NCBI GenBank assembly: GCA_018660265.1
Contig: JABJKS010000089.1
Location: 124,001-188,000 of the forward strand
DNA length: 64,000 nt
Direction of reading: 5' to 3'
Source: Rhodospirillaceae bacterium
GTDB lineage: Bacteria; Pseudomonadota; Alphaproteobacteria; GCA-2731375
Numbering within the stretch: position 1 is the first letter of the stretch; each line of letters begins with the position of its first letter. The notes under the pieces were generated by a model, which worked only from the letters and a program-made list of their open reading frames with translations, had not been told where the DNA came from and searched no databases. Of this stretch, positions 44,708 through 53,065 are shown piece after piece. The translations under genes were made by a program, and so were the position numbers.

Positions 44708-45868
44708 ATGTCAAAACGAATTCTAGGAATGACAATCGCGCTGGCCATGGCGACGACGCCCGTGGCGGCGGAAACAGTCAAGGTCGGCTTTATCACCACC
44801 TTGTCCGGCGGGGCCGCCATTATTGGCAAGCCCATGAAGAATGCCTTTGAGTTGGGCATGGAACATGTGGGCGGCAAATTAGGCGGCATGGATACGGAGA
44901 TCATCTTTGGCGACGACAAGCGCAAACCGGATGTGGCCAAACAATTGGCCAACAAGATGGTCAAAAAGGATCGGGTGGATTTCGTCACCGGCATCATCTG
45001 GTCAAATTTGTTGATTGCCATTCATGGCCCGGTGACCCGGTCCAAGACCTTCCTGATCAGCTCCAACGCGGGGCCATCTGCGGTGGCGGGCAAAAAGTGC
45101 TCTGAAGATTTCTTTAATGTCGCCTTCCAGAATGACATGATGCCCGAAGGTATGGGCCAACATATGTCCGCCAAGAAAATCGATAACGTCTATATCATGG
45201 CACCGAATTATCAGGCCGGTAAGGACATGATGAAAGGCTTCAAGCGGACGTTCAATGGCAAGATCGCCGGCGAGGTCTATACCAAACTTGGCCAAAAGGA
45301 CTATCAGGCGGAAATTTCAGCTCTACGCGCGGCCAAACCAACTGCGGTCTTCGTCTTTTTGCCAGGCGGCATGGGCATCAACTTCATCAAGCAATATGCC
45401 CAAGCAGGTCTTTCCGACAAAATTCCGCTGTATTCCGCCTATACAGTTGACGCGATTTCATTGCCCGCATTGAAAGAAGCCGCCGTAGGTACCTTTGGCG
45501 TACAGCATTGGAGCCCGGACCTAGGGAACTCCGTCAATCGTCGCTTTGTTGAGGGCTACCGCAAGAAATACGGCAAGACACCGCCCTTTTATGCGGCCCA
45601 GGCCTATGACACGGTAATGTTCCTGGATAACGCGATCCGCAAGGCGGGTGGTATCTCTGATCGGGCGAAACTGCGGGCCGCCATGCGGGCCGGCGATTTC
45701 CCGACCACACGGGGAACCTTTAAGTTCAACAACAATCACTTCCCCATTCAGAACATCTATCTGCGGGAAGCGGTTAACGACAATGGCAATTACGTAACAA
45801 AGACCCGTCGCGTGATCATTTCCGCCCATGGCGACAGCTATGCCAAATCCTGCCCCATGAAGTGGTAG
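44708..45868 (+). CDS. ABC transporter substrate-binding protein, Liv (HAAT) type
   Basis: 386 residues. The signal peptide (residues 1-21) ends PVAAETVKVGF. The mature protein has the Peripla_BP_6 pattern: GFITTLSGGAAIIGKPMKNAFELG, AKQLANKMVKKDRVDFVTG, AAQAYDTVMFLDNAIRKAGG and a final disulfide-like Cys in KSCPMKW. It captures a ligand in the periplasm for the permease and ATPase genes downstream. Aromatic or short-chain carboxylates as well as branched amino acids are possible ligands in this group. It is first in the operon, followed by a strong hairpin that likely raises its relative mRNA level. Confidence 0.93.
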   Translation: MSKRILGMTIALAMATTPVAAETVKVGFITTLSGGAAIIGKPMKNAFELGMEHVGGKLGGMDTEIIFGDDKRKPDVAKQLANKMVKKDRVDFVTGIIWSNLLIAIHGPVTRSKTFLISSNAGPSAVAGKKCSEDFFNVAFQNDMMPEGMGQHMSAKKIDNVYIMAPNYQAGKDMMKGFKRTFNGKIAGEVYTKLGQKDYQAEISALRAAKPTAVFVFLPGGMGINFIKQYAQAGLSDKIPLYSAYTVDAISLPALKEAAVGTFGVQHWSPDLGNSVNRRFVEGYRKKYGKTPPFYAAQAYDTVMFLDNAIRKAGGISDRAKLRAAMRAGDFPTTRGTFKFNNNHFPIQNIYLREAVNDNGNYVTKTRRVIISAHGDSYAKSCPMKW

Positions 45869-45888
45869 GCTAAAACATTGACAGCAGC

Positions 45889-45909
45889 AGGGGTGCCATT
45901 GGCACCCCT
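45889..45909 (+). terminator. Hairpin between the binding-protein and permease genes
   Basis: AGGGGTGCC (45889-45897) pairs perfectly with GGCACCCCT (45901-45909) around the loop ATT. It has no long U run. Such intercistronic hairpins after the binding-protein gene commonly partially terminate or protect the upstream message, so that the binding protein is made in excess. Confidence 0.7.
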
Positions 45910-45949
45910 GTTTGCGTCTGTGGCAAAGCCGTAGGCTATAGGATAGAAG

Positions 45950-46873
45950 ATGGATCCACTGCTGCTGTTAGAACAGGCCTTCAACGGGCTGCAGTTTGGG
46001 GTGATGTTGTTCCTGATCGCCGCCGGGCTGACCCTGGTGTTCGGCATCATGGATCTGGTCAATCTGGCCCACGGCAGTTTAGTGATGATCGGGGCTTACC
46101 TGGCCACCACACTTATCGCCTGGACGGACTCGTTCATTTTTGGCATCGCCCTGGCCCTGCCCGCCACCTTTGCCGTCGGCGTCTTGGTAGAGGTCGTCGC
46201 ACTGCGCACTTTGTATCGCCGCAACCATCTTGATCAGGTTCTGGCAACGTTTGGTCTGATCCTGTTTTTCAATGAAGTGGTGCGCATTATCTGGGGGGCA
46301 CAATCGATTTATTCCGGCTTGCCCGATTATCTGTCGGGGCAGGTTGAAATTATTCCAGGCGCCCCCTATCCGGTGTTCCGCCTGGTCATCATCGCCGTTG
46401 GCCTGATCGTCGCGGCCCTTATCTATACCATCGTGGCCCATACCCGTCTGGGCATGTTGATCCGGGCCGGGGCCTCCAACAACGAAATGGTCGGTGCCCT
46501 GGGCATCAACATCAAATCCCTGTTCACCTTTGTCTTTGCCCTGGGCGCGGTCTTCGCCGGATTGGCGGGCATGATGCTGGGTCCGCTGACCAGTGTGGAA
46601 CCCGGGATTGGTGAGCCGTTGTTGATCCTGGCTTTTGTGGTCATCATCATTGGCGGTATCGGGTCCATTCGCGGGGCATTTATTGCCGCCATTCTGATCG
46701 GGATGGCGGATACGGTTGGCCGGGTGTTCCTGCCCGTACTGTTACGCATCTTTGTTTCCGATGCCGCCGCCGATACAGCCGGGCCGGCACTCGCCTCCAT
46801 GTTGATCTATATCCTAATGGCCGCAATTTTAGTGGTCCGGCCCCGGGGCCTGTTCCCGGCCAGAACCGGCTAG
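45950..46873 (+). CDS. livH: Branched-chain amino acid-type ABC permease (LivH family)
   Basis: 307 residues with about eight hydrophobic helices. Family markers: EQAFNGLQFGVMLFLIAAGLTLVFGIMDLVNLAHGSL at the N-terminus (two helices and the NLAHG motif), RAGASNNEMVGALGINIKSLF (the cytoplasmic coupling loop facing the ATPase), and GGIGSIRGAFIAAILIG. It pairs with LivM as the inner-membrane channel. AGGAT precedes the ATG. The livM start follows 20 bases after its stop. The symbol reflects family; ligand specificity is unproven. Confidence 0.92.
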   Translation: MDPLLLLEQAFNGLQFGVMLFLIAAGLTLVFGIMDLVNLAHGSLVMIGAYLATTLIAWTDSFIFGIALALPATFAVGVLVEVVALRTLYRRNHLDQVLATFGLILFFNEVVRIIWGAQSIYSGLPDYLSGQVEIIPGAPYPVFRLVIIAVGLIVAALIYTIVAHTRLGMLIRAGASNNEMVGALGINIKSLFTFVFALGAVFAGLAGMMLGPLTSVEPGIGEPLLILAFVVIIIGGIGSIRGAFIAAILIGMADTVGRVFLPVLLRIFVSDAAADTAGPALASMLIYILMAAILVVRPRGLFPARTG

Positions 46874-46893
46874 GCCGATTAGGATGGCCCGCT

Positions 46894-47871
46894 ATGAATA
46901 GGCAACAAATCTGGATAAGCCTGATCACCCTGACGCTGTTTGCCGTGGTCCCGCCTCTGACGGTTCTATTCGATCAGCCGTTCTATCTCGATATGTTTGC
47001 CCGCATCATGATCCTGGCCATCGCCGCCGTCAGCCTGGATTTAATCCTGGGCCATGGCGGCATGGTCAGCTTCGGCCACGCCGTCTATATGGGCATTGGG
47101 GCCTATGCGGTTGGTATCCTCAGCTACTACGGCATCGACAACGGCTTTATTCAGTTTCCCTTGGCGATGCTCGCCTCCGCCCTGATCGGACTGATATTCG
47201 GTGCCATGAGCCTGCGGACATCGGGCGTCTATTTTATCATGATCACCTTGGCCTTCGCCCAAATGCTGTTTTTTCTGGCCATCAGTCTGGAGGAGTTCGG
47301 CGGCGACGACGGCATGTCCGCAGCGCGGAGCGAGTTCGCCGGTCTGATTGATATGTATGACGGCGTCCAGTTCTATTATTTGATATTCGCGTGCCTGGCC
47401 CTGGTGCTTTATCTGTTGCACCGCCTCGTGCTGTCCCGTTTTGGCATGGTGATCCGGGCCTCCCGCAGCAACGAAAAGCGCATGCATGCCATCGGCTATC
47501 CCACCTACCGCTATAAGCTGGCCGCATTTACCATTGCCGGGACCATCTGTGGCCTGGCCGGCGCCCTGTTCGCCAACCTGAACGAATTCGTCTCGCCCGA
47601 CGTGATGCATTGGACCCATTCGGGCGAGATTATGGTCATGGTCATCATGGGCGGTATCGGCACCTTGATCGGGCCGGTGCTGGGTGCCAGTGCCTTTCTG
47701 TTGTTGGAAGAATATCTGCCTGAGTGGATGGAGATGGTCATGACCAATGGCGGTGAGCATTGGGCCATTGTCATGGGCCCCATTCTGATCGCCATCGTGC
47801 TGTTTGGCCGGGGGGGTATTCATGCCCTTTTCGCCTCCCGTGGCAAAATTGGGGTGAAGCAGAATGACTGA
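46894..47871 (+). CDS. livM: Branched-chain amino acid-type ABC permease (LivM family)
   Basis: 325 residues, polytopic. Family markers: LDLILGHGGMVSFGHAVYMGIGAYA, the RASRSNEKRMHAIGYPTYRYKL coupling loop, and MGGIGTLIGPVLGASAFLLLEEYL. Partner of LivH. Its stop overlaps the livG start by eight bases, so the ATPase is translationally coupled to it. The C-terminal tail (LFASRGKIGVKQND) is cytoplasmic and basic. Confidence 0.92.
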   Translation: MNRQQIWISLITLTLFAVVPPLTVLFDQPFYLDMFARIMILAIAAVSLDLILGHGGMVSFGHAVYMGIGAYAVGILSYYGIDNGFIQFPLAMLASALIGLIFGAMSLRTSGVYFIMITLAFAQMLFFLAISLEEFGGDDGMSAARSEFAGLIDMYDGVQFYYLIFACLALVLYLLHRLVLSRFGMVIRASRSNEKRMHAIGYPTYRYKLAAFTIAGTICGLAGALFANLNEFVSPDVMHWTHSGEIMVMVIMGGIGTLIGPVLGASAFLLLEEYLPEWMEMVMTNGGEHWAIVMGPILIAIVLFGRGGIHALFASRGKIGVKQND

Positions 47872-48634
47872 AGCCGCCCTGCGTATTGAAGGCCTGTGCA
47901 AAAGCTTTGGCAGCTTGGTCGCCACGGATGATCTGCATCTGGACATCGCACCAGGGGAAATTCACGCCATTATCGGTCCCAACGGTGCGGGCAAAACCAC
48001 GTTGATTGCCCAGCTGTCGGGGGAATTGCGCTCTGACCGGGGGCGGGTCAGCTTTGCCGGGCGGGATATCACGTCCATGTCCATGCCCGCGCGTTCCGCC
48101 CTGGGATTGGCGCGATCCTTCCAGGTTACCTCCATCTTTCAGGACTTTTCGGCATTGGACAACGTTGCCTTGGCAGTGCAGGCCCAGGCGGGCCATTCGT
48201 TCCATTTCTGGCGTCCGGCGCAAAAGGACCCCAGATTGCAGGACCCGGCGCGGGAAGCGTTGGCGCGTATTGGCCTGGGCGATCGTGGAGATGTTCCGGC
48301 TGCGAATTTAAGCCATGGGGAACAGCGCCAGCTTGAAATCGCCATGGCGCTGGCCACCAGGCCGTCCTTGTTATTGCTGGATGAACCCATGGCCGGAATG
48401 GGCCGGGATGAATCCCGCCATATGGTGGATCTGTTGCAGGGCCTGAAGGGGGACCATACGATTGTCCTGATCGAACATGACATGGATGCGGTCTTTGCCC
48501 TGGCCGATCGTATCACTGTCCTGGTTTATGGTCGGGCCATTGCCACCGGGGCACCCGCGCAAATCCGCGCCGATAGGGCGGTGCGTGCAGCATATCTGGG
48601 AACGGAATCCAGCACGGATATTGGCGATGCTTGA
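47864..48634 (+). CDS. livG: ABC transporter ATP-binding protein (LivG family)
   Basis: 256 residues. Walker A GPNGAGKTT near residue 39, Q-loop region after SFAGRDITSM, the signature LSHGEQRQLEIAMAL, and Walker B LLLLDEPMAGMG. The H-loop is IVLIEHDMDAVF. It energises the LivHM channel together with LivF as a heterodimer. Start and stop both overlap the neighbouring cistrons (eight bases with livM, eight with livF), so the three are tightly coupled. Confidence 0.94.
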   Translation: MTEAALRIEGLCKSFGSLVATDDLHLDIAPGEIHAIIGPNGAGKTTLIAQLSGELRSDRGRVSFAGRDITSMSMPARSALGLARSFQVTSIFQDFSALDNVALAVQAQAGHSFHFWRPAQKDPRLQDPAREALARIGLGDRGDVPAANLSHGEQRQLEIAMALATRPSLLLLDEPMAGMGRDESRHMVDLLQGLKGDHTIVLIEHDMDAVFALADRITVLVYGRAIATGAPAQIRADRAVRAAYLGTESSTDIGDA

Positions 48635-49337
48635 GCTATCGGGCATAGATGCCTTTTATGGGCGCAGTCAGGCCCTATTCGGGATGAGCTTATCTGTCGA
48701 GGCAGGCCAGGTGGTCAGCCTGATGGGGCGCAACGGTATGGGCAAGACCACCACCATCCGTTCCATCATGGGCTTGATCGATGCACGTGCGGGCGAGATA
48801 CGCTTTAACGGGCAAAGCCTGACCGGTCTGCCCCCTTATCGCATTGCCCAGATGGGCCTGGGTCTGGTGCCCGAGGGGCGGCAGATATTCCCGAACCTGA
48901 CCGTGCGCGAGAACCTGGTAGCGACCGCGCGCAAGAGCACGCAGAAGACCACGCCTGGCGGCCATTGGGATCTGCAACGGGTCTATGATCTGTTCCCCCG
49001 CCTTTCCGAGCGCCAGAACAGTATGGGCGATCAGCTTTCGGGCGGCGAACAACAGATGCTGGCCATTGGCCGGGCCTTGATGACCAACCCAAAACTTTTA
49101 TTGCTGGATGAGGCAACGGAAGGGCTTGCCCCCTTGATCCGAACGGAAATTTGGTCTTGTTTGACAGGCCTGAAGGCTGTGGGTCAGGCTATCCTGGTGA
49201 TCGATAAAAATGTCGATGCCTTGACGGCGATCTGCGACCGCCACTTCATTGTCGAAAAAGGCCATCTGGTCTGGAGCGGTAATTCAACGGAATTGCGCGC
49301 CAACCCGGATATTCAACATCAATACCTTGGAATTTAG
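48627..49337 (+). CDS. livF: ABC transporter ATP-binding protein (LivF family)
   Basis: 236 residues from the ATG at 48627, where the typical N-terminus MLELSGIDAFYGRSQALFGM begins; the frame is open 50 codons further upstream but that stretch is only the antisense-like extension over livG. Walker A GRNGMGKTT, signature LSGGEQQMLAIGRAL, and Walker B LLLLDEATEGLAP. It pairs with LivG. At the switch position it has VIDKNVDAL where most LivF proteins read VEQN, so the Glu of that loop is replaced by Asp and the H-loop residue by Lys. It is last in the transporter operon, 20 bases ahead of the RraA-family gene. Confidence 0.93.
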   Translation: MLELSGIDAFYGRSQALFGMSLSVEAGQVVSLMGRNGMGKTTTIRSIMGLIDARAGEIRFNGQSLTGLPPYRIAQMGLGLVPEGRQIFPNLTVRENLVATARKSTQKTTPGGHWDLQRVYDLFPRLSERQNSMGDQLSGGEQQMLAIGRALMTNPKLLLLDEATEGLAPLIRTEIWSCLTGLKAVGQAILVIDKNVDALTAICDRHFIVEKGHLVWSGNSTELRANPDIQHQYLGI

Positions 49338-49357
49338 ATTTAGGAAGTCACCAAACT

Positions 49358-50065
49358 ATGACCGAACAACTGAACGAAACCGAACTGGCCGCCTTGCGTG
49401 CCTGGGACACGCCCACGATCTGCAACGCACTGGAACTGACGTCGCCCGAGCGCCGGGCCATTGGCTTCACGGTTGAGCCGCTGGTATGTGCCTTCCCCGA
49501 CCTCGCCCCCATGGTCGGCTATGCCCGCACCGCCACCATCCGCGCCTTTCAGCCCAGCACCCGCCCAGGGGCGGAGATGCGGGAGCAGCGCCTGAATTAT
49601 TATCGCTATGTCGCAAATGGCAACAGCCCCACCATCGCCATCATCCAGGACCTGGACGGGCCGCGCCGGGGCTATGGTGCCTTTTGGGGTGAGGTGCAAT
49701 CCACTATCCACGATTCCCTAGGTTGTTTGGGCGTCGTCACTGACGGCTCCGTCCGTGATATCGACGCGGTGGCACCCGGCTTCCAGTTCATCGCAGATCG
49801 GATCGGGCCGTCACACGCCCATGTGCATCTGGAAGATTTTGATCTGGACGTTAATGTATCCGGCATGCTGGTCAGCTCTGGCGATCTGGTCCACGCCGAC
49901 CGCCACGGTGCCGTGGTCATCCCCCACGACATCGCGCGCGACGTGGCAGAAGCCTGCAAGCTGTTGGAACGCCGGGAAGCCGTAATCCTGGAAGCCTGCC
50001 GGCAGCCGGACTTCGACGTAGAAGTCCTGGGCCGCGCCTTGGCGGATTCCGACGAGATTCATTAG
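49358..50065 (+). CDS. RraA-family protein
   Basis: A 235-residue RraA-fold protein, beginning MTEQLNETELAALRAWDTPTICNALE. The conserved phosphate-type loop is LGCLGVVTDGSVRDIDAV, and GDLVHADRHGAVVIPHDIA is the family's C-terminal motif. RraA relatives include RNase E regulators, 4-hydroxy-4-methyl-2-oxoglutarate/oxaloacetate aldolases and dimethylmenaquinone-methyltransferase-annotated proteins. The Asp and Arg of the aldolase site are kept in the TDGSVRD loop, so an aldolase or decarboxylase acting on a transported acid is plausible. It follows livF by 20 bases in the same direction, which supports a metabolic rather than an RNase role. Confidence 0.85.
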   Translation: MTEQLNETELAALRAWDTPTICNALELTSPERRAIGFTVEPLVCAFPDLAPMVGYARTATIRAFQPSTRPGAEMREQRLNYYRYVANGNSPTIAIIQDLDGPRRGYGAFWGEVQSTIHDSLGCLGVVTDGSVRDIDAVAPGFQFIADRIGPSHAHVHLEDFDLDVNVSGMLVSSGDLVHADRHGAVVIPHDIARDVAEACKLLERREAVILEACRQPDFDVEVLGRALADSDEIH

Positions 50066-50092
50066 AGAGAGCCTTCCGCTCATGAATTGAAG

Positions 50093-50122
50093 TTGACAAA
50101 ACTGTACCTTTTTTGGTACTAT
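50093..50122 (+). promoter_or_regulatory. Sigma-70 promoter of the HigBA operon
   Basis: TTGACA (50093-50098) and TACTAT (50117-50122), 18 bases apart. The predicted start point, about 50129, lies on or next to the ATG at 50130, so the toxin message would be leaderless or nearly so. Confidence 0.7.
50104..50119. promoter_or_regulatory. Operator-like palindrome GTACC-N6-GGTAC
   Basis: GTACC (50104-50108) and GGTAC (50115-50119) are perfect inverted arms separated by six T. The site lies between the -35 and -10 hexamers, overlapping the latter, where binding of the antitoxin would block RNA polymerase. Confidence 0.65.
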
Positions 50123-50129
50123 TCCGTTG

Positions 50130-50474
50130 ATGTTCGATAAGAGCAAAAAGATATCCGCTGACTTTTATAGGCTCGACAGCGGACGCGAGCCTGTACGAGA
50201 TTGGCTGTTGCGCTTGGATCGCGAAGATCGTCAAACCATCGGGAAAGACATCCAGAAGGTCGAATTTGGTTGGCCAATTGGTATGCCTTACTGCCGTAAT
50301 ATAGAAAAAGGCCTTTATGAAGTTCGCAGCAACATATCAAACGGTCGCATTGCACGAGTTTTGTTCTGCATACAACGAAACCAGATGATTTTGTTGCATG
50401 GCTTTATCAAAAAGACCCAAGCGACACCGGTTAAGGAGAAAACCGTCGCCCGCAATAGAATGAAAGGTGCCTAG
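50130..50474 (+). CDS. higB: HigB-type toxin (RelE superfamily, Gp49-like)
   Basis: 114 residues. The Gp49-like/HigB pattern is clear: SGREPVRDWLLRLDREDRQTIGKD, GLYEVRSNISNGRIARVLFC, ILLHGFIKKTQATPVKE and ARNRMKG. Members are ribosome-dependent mRNA interferases or related toxins. The toxin gene precedes the antitoxin gene, the usual HigBA order. The ATG at 50130 (a TTG directly upstream is possible) has no ribosome-binding site and lies at the predicted transcription start point, so leaderless translation is likely. The local AT content is above that of neighbouring genes, a sign of possible transfer. Confidence 0.88.
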   Translation: MFDKSKKISADFYRLDSGREPVRDWLLRLDREDRQTIGKDIQKVEFGWPIGMPYCRNIEKGLYEVRSNISNGRIARVLFCIQRNQMILLHGFIKKTQATPVKEKTVARNRMKGA

Positions 50475-50478
50475 CCAG

Positions 50479-50763
50479 ATGATCAAGAAGAAAAACATCG
50501 GATCTTCGTTTGACGAATTCCTTGCTGAAGACGGCCTGCTCGAGAGCACCGAGGAACAGGCAATAAAGGAAATTCTCGCCGATCAGATTAGGGATGCTAT
50601 GAACAATGAAGGCCTGAATAAGGTTGCCATGGCGCGCCGCATGAAAACCAGCCGTCAGGCGTTGGATCGCCTGCTTGATCCATCAAACACAAGCGTAACC
50701 TTACATACCATGCAGCGTGCTGCATCTGTTTTAGGGCGCAGACTAAGGTTGGAGTTACAATAG
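50479..50763 (+). CDS. higA: HigA-type antitoxin (HTH_XRE)
   Basis: 94 residues from the ATG at 50479, AAGG about eleven bases upstream; a GTG at 50467 overlapping the toxin stop is an alternative. The helix-turn-helix is NKVAMARRMKTSRQALDRLL, followed by TLHTMQRAASVLGRRLRLEL, the typical XRE ending of HigA-like antitoxins. The first ~35 residues, acidic, probably bind and neutralise the toxin. It should autoregulate through the palindrome at 50104-50119. Confidence 0.88.
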   Translation: MIKKKNIGSSFDEFLAEDGLLESTEEQAIKEILADQIRDAMNNEGLNKVAMARRMKTSRQALDRLLDPSNTSVTLHTMQRAASVLGRRLRLELQ

Positions 50764-50794
50764 ATATTGTTTTATCCGCTACGTCTCCAAACAA

Positions 50795-50828
50795 AAAAGC
50801 CTCCCTGCCAGACGACAGAGAGGCTTTT
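50795..50828. terminator. Bidirectional intrinsic terminator
   Basis: AAAAGCCTC (50795-50803) pairs perfectly with GAGGCTTTT (50820-50828) around a 16-base loop, with A-rich and T-rich flanks on both sides. It lies between the converging higBA and FadB-like genes and can end both transcripts. Confidence 0.85.
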
Positions 50829-50845
50829 CTTTTTTGTCGGCGGAT

Positions 50846-52936
50846 TTACGCGGCTTGCAGGTCTGCGAAGCTTTTGCCTTCGGCGACCAGTTTTTCCAGC
50901 AACGGAGCTGGGCGCCAGCGTTCTCCGAATTCGGCGTGGAAGCGTTTCATATCCGCCAGAACCTTGTCCAGGCCGATGGCATCTGCCCAATGCATCGGAC
51001 CACCCTTGTAGGCTGGGAAGCCATAGCCGTTGATATAGATGATATCGATATCGGAAGGACGCATGGCCATGCCTTCATCCAGGATCTGCGCGCCGATGTT
51101 GATCAGGGGGTAGAGGCAACGTTTGACGATTTCATCGTTATCAAAATCCCGCCGCGCAATATTTTTATCTTTCGAGACCTGTTCGATGATCGCCTGGACC
51201 TCTGCATTTGGAATAGGTGTGCGGTCACCTTCCTTGTAATCGTAATAGCCGCCACCGGTTTTCTGGCCAAAGCGGTCCAGCTCACAAATACGGTCGGGAA
51301 TAGTGCCGCCATACTCCTCATTCGATGGGCGATCAGCGGCCTTAGCCTTGCGCACAAGCCAACCCACATCCAGGCCTGCCATATCACCCATGGCGAAGGG
51401 CCCCATGGCCAGGCCGAAGTCATAGATCGCGCCATCAACCTGCTGGGGCAAGGCCCCTCCTTCAAGCACGAAGGTGCCTTCACCGGTGTAGCCGTGCAGC
51501 ATACGATTGCCGACAAAGCCAAAGCAGTTGCCGACCAGAACAGAGATCTTACCGACCTTGCGGCCAATCCCCATGGCGGTGGCAATCGTCTCGGGCGAGG
51601 TGGCTTCACCACGCACCACTTCCAACAGGCGCATGACATTGGCGGGTGAGAAGAAATGCATGCCGATGACGCTTTCGGGCCGTTTGGTAGCAGAGGCAAT
51701 CTCGTCAATGCTTAAGGTCGAGGTGTTCGACGCCATGATCGCGCCGGGCTTCATCACCGCATCCAACTTGGCAAAGATTTCCTTTTTCAATTCCATCTTT
51801 TCGAACACCGCCTCGATCACCAGGTCGGCATCACCAATGTCGGCAAAATCAGTCGTGGTGGAGAACATGGCCATACGTTGATCCATCTTTTCCTGGCTCA
51901 ACCGACCTTTTTTCACGGTGTTGGCATAGTTCCGTTCAATAATCGCCATGCCGCGATCCAGGGCATCCTGGGCCACTTCCAGCATCATTACGGGAATGCC
52001 TGCATTGGCAAAATTCATTGCGATACCACCACCCATGGTGCCGGCACCGACCATGGCGATCTTTTTGATATCCTTCATAGGCGTGTCTTTTGGCACATCG
52101 GGGATCTTCGCCACTTCACGCTCGGCAAAGAAAACATGGCGCTGGGCGGCGGATTCAGGCGATGTCACACAATCCGTAAACAAGGCCCGCTCCCGCGCGA
52201 TACCTTCATCGAAAGGCAAGGTTGCTGCCGCCTCAATGCAATCGATATTTTTCCAAGGGGCGAGGAAGCCACGGAATTTCCTGGCATTGGCTTTGCGATA
52301 GGCCTCAAACACGCCGGCCTCCGCCTCACACGGCAGATCACGAATTTTCTTCAACGGGGCGCCTTCGGCGACAAGTTTTTCGGCAAAGGCAACCGCCCCT
52401 TCCAACAGATCGTCACCAACCTCGTCGATGATACCTAGCTCCTTCGCCTGTGGCGCGGGCACAAAATCACCGGAGGTGACCAGATCCAAAGCCTTTTGCA
52501 CACCAACCAGGCGGGGCAGACGTTGCGTACCACCGGCACCCGGCAACAGACCCAATTTCACTTCCGGCAAACCCACAAGGGCGGACGGCACGGCAAAACG
52601 GTAATGGCAGCAAAGTGCGGTTTCCAAACCGCCGCCCAACGCCGTGCCATGAATGGCGGCAACGATCAGCTTGGAGCTGTTTTCCATCTGCACCAGAACG
52701 TCGTGGAACGGTTTTCCTTGCGGTGGCTTGCCGAATTCGCGGATATCAGCACCGGCAATAAAGGTGCGCCCGCCGCCCAAAAGAACCATGCCCTTAACAT
52801 CATTGTCCGCCTGGCCTTTGTCAAAGGCCGCGCCCAAACCATCGCGAACGGCAGCGCTTAAAGCGTTTACCGGCGGGCTGTTGACAGTAATGACGGCAAT
52901 TTCGCCCCGTTTTGCATAATCGACGGCGTCTGACAT
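50846..52936 (-). CDS. Bifunctional enoyl-CoA hydratase / 3-hydroxyacyl-CoA dehydrogenase (FadB/FadJ type)
   Basis: 696 residues from the ATG at 52936 (AGGAG nine bases upstream; a start 26 codons earlier is unlikely). The N-terminal crotonase domain (residues 1-190) has GRTFIAGADIREFGKPP and AIHGTALGGGLETALCCHYR. It keeps the hydratase acidic loops: LPEVKLGLLPGAGGTQRLPR contains the catalytic Glu of the GGxQRLPR type. The NAD domain starts at KKIAMVGAGTMGGGIAMNFAN near residue 297; the dehydrogenase has GMHFFSPANVMRLLEVVRG (catalytic His) and two C-terminal domains. It carries out two steps of beta-oxidation. It is monocistronic; no thiolase (fadA) is adjacent. Confidence 0.95.
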   Translation of the reverse strand: MSDAVDYAKRGEIAVITVNSPPVNALSAAVRDGLGAAFDKGQADNDVKGMVLLGGGRTFIAGADIREFGKPPQGKPFHDVLVQMENSSKLIVAAIHGTALGGGLETALCCHYRFAVPSALVGLPEVKLGLLPGAGGTQRLPRLVGVQKALDLVTSGDFVPAPQAKELGIIDEVGDDLLEGAVAFAEKLVAEGAPLKKIRDLPCEAEAGVFEAYRKANARKFRGFLAPWKNIDCIEAAATLPFDEGIARERALFTDCVTSPESAAQRHVFFAEREVAKIPDVPKDTPMKDIKKIAMVGAGTMGGGIAMNFANAGIPVMMLEVAQDALDRGMAIIERNYANTVKKGRLSQEKMDQRMAMFSTTTDFADIGDADLVIEAVFEKMELKKEIFAKLDAVMKPGAIMASNTSTLSIDEIASATKRPESVIGMHFFSPANVMRLLEVVRGEATSPETIATAMGIGRKVGKISVLVGNCFGFVGNRMLHGYTGEGTFVLEGGALPQQVDGAIYDFGLAMGPFAMGDMAGLDVGWLVRKAKAADRPSNEEYGGTIPDRICELDRFGQKTGGGYYDYKEGDRTPIPNAEVQAIIEQVSKDKNIARRDFDNDEIVKRCLYPLINIGAQILDEGMAMRPSDIDIIYINGYGFPAYKGGPMHWADAIGLDKVLADMKRFHAEFGERWRPAPLLEKLVAEGKSFADLQAA

Positions 52937-53065
52937 ACCAAAATACTCCTGTGATCGCGCCACGCCCAACAGTCCGGACAGCGCATTTATTGAATGATTG
53001 CTTGCCCGTTTCATAGCACGAATCCCGGGCCCTGAAAGCCGGGAAAACGTCGAAGTTGGAACTGA

